From an uncultured beta proteobacterium (GTDB lineage Bacteria; Pseudomonadota; Gammaproteobacteria; Burkholderiales; Burkholderiaceae_C), in contig CAIMHL010000542.1 of the NCBI GenBank assembly GCA_903840825.1, positions 1-5,628 of the forward strand: DNA of 5,628 nt. The letters are read 5' to 3'. The notes under the pieces are model-generated. The model was not told the DNA's origin and ran no database searches. It saw only the letters and a program-made list of their open reading frames with translations. Below are positions 4,778-5,628 of this stretch, piece after piece. Made by a program: the position numbers and the translations under genes. Every line of letters starts with the position of its first letter. Within the stretch, counting starts at the first letter, position 1.

Positions 4778-5628
4778 ATGTATTCGCAAATCCACCAATT
4801 TGAGCCCTTAATGCCCAGTGAAGCGCGGCTTGAACCGCTGCTGAGCAAGGCGCACGACCTGTCCCGACTGGCCACCACCTTGGCGGGCACCCGCGTTCCA
4901 CCCGAGCTGCGCAGCCTGTTACGCAGCATGAATTCGTATTACACCAACCGAATTGAGGGGCAGCACACGCGCCCGCATGAGATTGAGCAGGCGTTGCGGC
5001 AAAATTTCTCTCAAGACGCCACGCTTGCCGCCAAGCAGCGTCTGGCCGTGGCGCATATTGAGGCTGAAATAAAACTGGAGACGCGCTACCAAGGGCCTGA
5101 CGGTGCGCAGGCCCTTTATTCAGCCAACGCAGTGCAAGACATTCACCAAACCCTGTTTGGGCAACTTCCCTCCTCTGACCTGTTCACGCCTGAAAACGAG
5201 CCTATCGTGCCCGGCGCCTGGCGGGTGCGTGACGTTGAGGTGGGTCAGCATGTGGCCCCCACCCATGCCAGCGTGCCCGAATTTCTTGGGCGCTGGGCCA
5301 GTGAATATGCCCAGGTGCGCCGGGGCGAAGCGGCCTTGGTGGCCATAGCGGCTGCGCATCAGCGCCTGGGTTGGATTCACCCTTTTGTGGATGGCAATGG
5401 CCGGGTGATGCGCCTGCATACCCACACCTGGCTGAACGCTATGGGCTACACCGGGGGCTTGTGGTCGCCGTTGCGCGGTTTTGCCCGCCGTGCCGACCGC
5501 TATTACGCCTTGCTGGCGGATGCCGACAGTCTGCGCCGGGGTGCGCTGGACGGGCGTGGCAACTTGAGCGAGCAGGCTTTGCTGGCCTGGGTTGATTTTG
5601 TTTTTGATGCTTGTCTGGATCAGATCAA
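4778..5628 (+). CDS. Fic-domain protein, probable AMP transferase (C-terminus cut off)
   Basis: The frame is open for 283 codons from the ATG at 4778 to the end of the window. Relatives have roughly 370-380 residues, so about a quarter is missing. The Fic core motif is HPFVDGNGRVMR at residues 201-212, with catalytic H201, the D205-G-N-G-R209 phosphate-binding loop and R212 all present. This predicts transfer of AMP from ATP to a hydroxyl of a target protein. An N-terminal helix motif TNRIEG (T56, E60, G61) fits the inhibitory [S/T]xxxE[G/N] pattern. The Glu blocks the ATP gamma-phosphate site, so the protein is a self-inhibited (class II) Fic. QHTRPHEIEQAL (62-73) and KQRLAVAHIEAE (86-97) are typical of this Fic_N subgroup. 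It is likely cytoplasmic, with an unknown target. No Shine-Dalgarno is seen. An in-frame ATG at 4691 would add 29 Lys/Tyr-rich residues from AT-rich DNA and is judged unlikely. It is divergent from the radical SAM gene. Confidence 0.92.
   Translation, partial: MYSQIHQFEPLMPSEARLEPLLSKAHDLSRLATTLAGTRVPPELRSLLRSMNSYYTNRIEGQHTRPHEIEQALRQNFSQDATLAAKQRLAVAHIEAEIKLETRYQGPDGAQALYSANAVQDIHQTLFGQLPSSDLFTPENEPIVPGAWRVRDVEVGQHVAPTHASVPEFLGRWASEYAQVRRGEAALVAIAAAHQRLGWIHPFVDGNGRVMRLHTHTWLNAMGYTGGLWSPLRGFARRADRYYALLADADSLRRGALDGRGNLSEQALLAWVDFVFDACLDQI

Noticed and set aside
31..5628. A new multi-gene defence or mobile system
   Set aside because: Gene orientations are mixed, gaps contain dyads or promoters, and the families are independent housekeeping or stand-alone types. 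No integrase, nuclease, reverse transcriptase or CRISPR-like array is present.

Overview
This looks like a short contig from shotgun sequencing of a Gram-negative proteobacterium. The best guess is a betaproteobacterium of the Burkholderiales, Comamonadaceae-like. This rests on the GC-rich coding sequence, the style of the proteins and the kind of interspersed repeats; it is inference, with no rRNA or marker gene to confirm it. The first 30 bases are not genomic: they match the 3' end of the Illumina TruSeq read-2 adapter at 28 of 30 positions. The true left edge of the DNA is therefore about position 31, and both terminal genes are cut off.

Layout, left to right. (1) 31-434, minus: N-terminal half of a creatininase-family metal-dependent amidohydrolase, truncated at the adapter. 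(2) 435-712: a non-coding spacer between divergent genes, holding two repeat structures: an imperfect dyad at 474-505 and an 18-bp imperfect inverted repeat at 554-629 resembling REP/RAYT-type elements. (3) 713-1027, plus: a small antibiotic-biosynthesis-monooxygenase (ABM) fold protein with a clear ribosome binding site. (4) 1043-2422, minus, convergent with the ABM gene: a HipA-like kinase of the YjjJ type with a fused N-terminal DNA-binding domain. Two perfect 12-bp tandem repeats run right up to its start codon. (5) 2537-2875, minus: a YjdM (formerly PhnA) zinc-ribbon protein. (6) 2923-2960: a perfect 12-bp inverted repeat between genes. (7) 2981-4591, minus: a B12-binding-domain radical SAM protein of the DUF4080 kind. 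(8) 4592-4777: an AT-rich divergent promoter region with a 27-bp near-perfect palindrome. (9) 4778-5628, plus: a Fic-domain protein (probable AMP transferase) with an N-terminal inhibitory motif, cut off by the end of the window.

The genes do not form one pathway. The three minus-strand genes are separated by 105-114 bp gaps with dyads or promoter-like sequence, so they are probably separate transcription units. The most notable theme is that two families often found in toxin-antitoxin modules, HipA-like kinase and Fic AMP transferase, each occur here without a partner antitoxin gene. Each carries a built-in control element (a fused HTH domain; an inhibitory helix motif) and has promoter-proximal repeats or palindromes that could be operators. 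I see no CRISPR array, tRNA, rRNA, transposase gene or prophage gene. I do not see a convincing new multi-gene system; the best leads are the regulatory sequences in front of the kinase and Fic genes.
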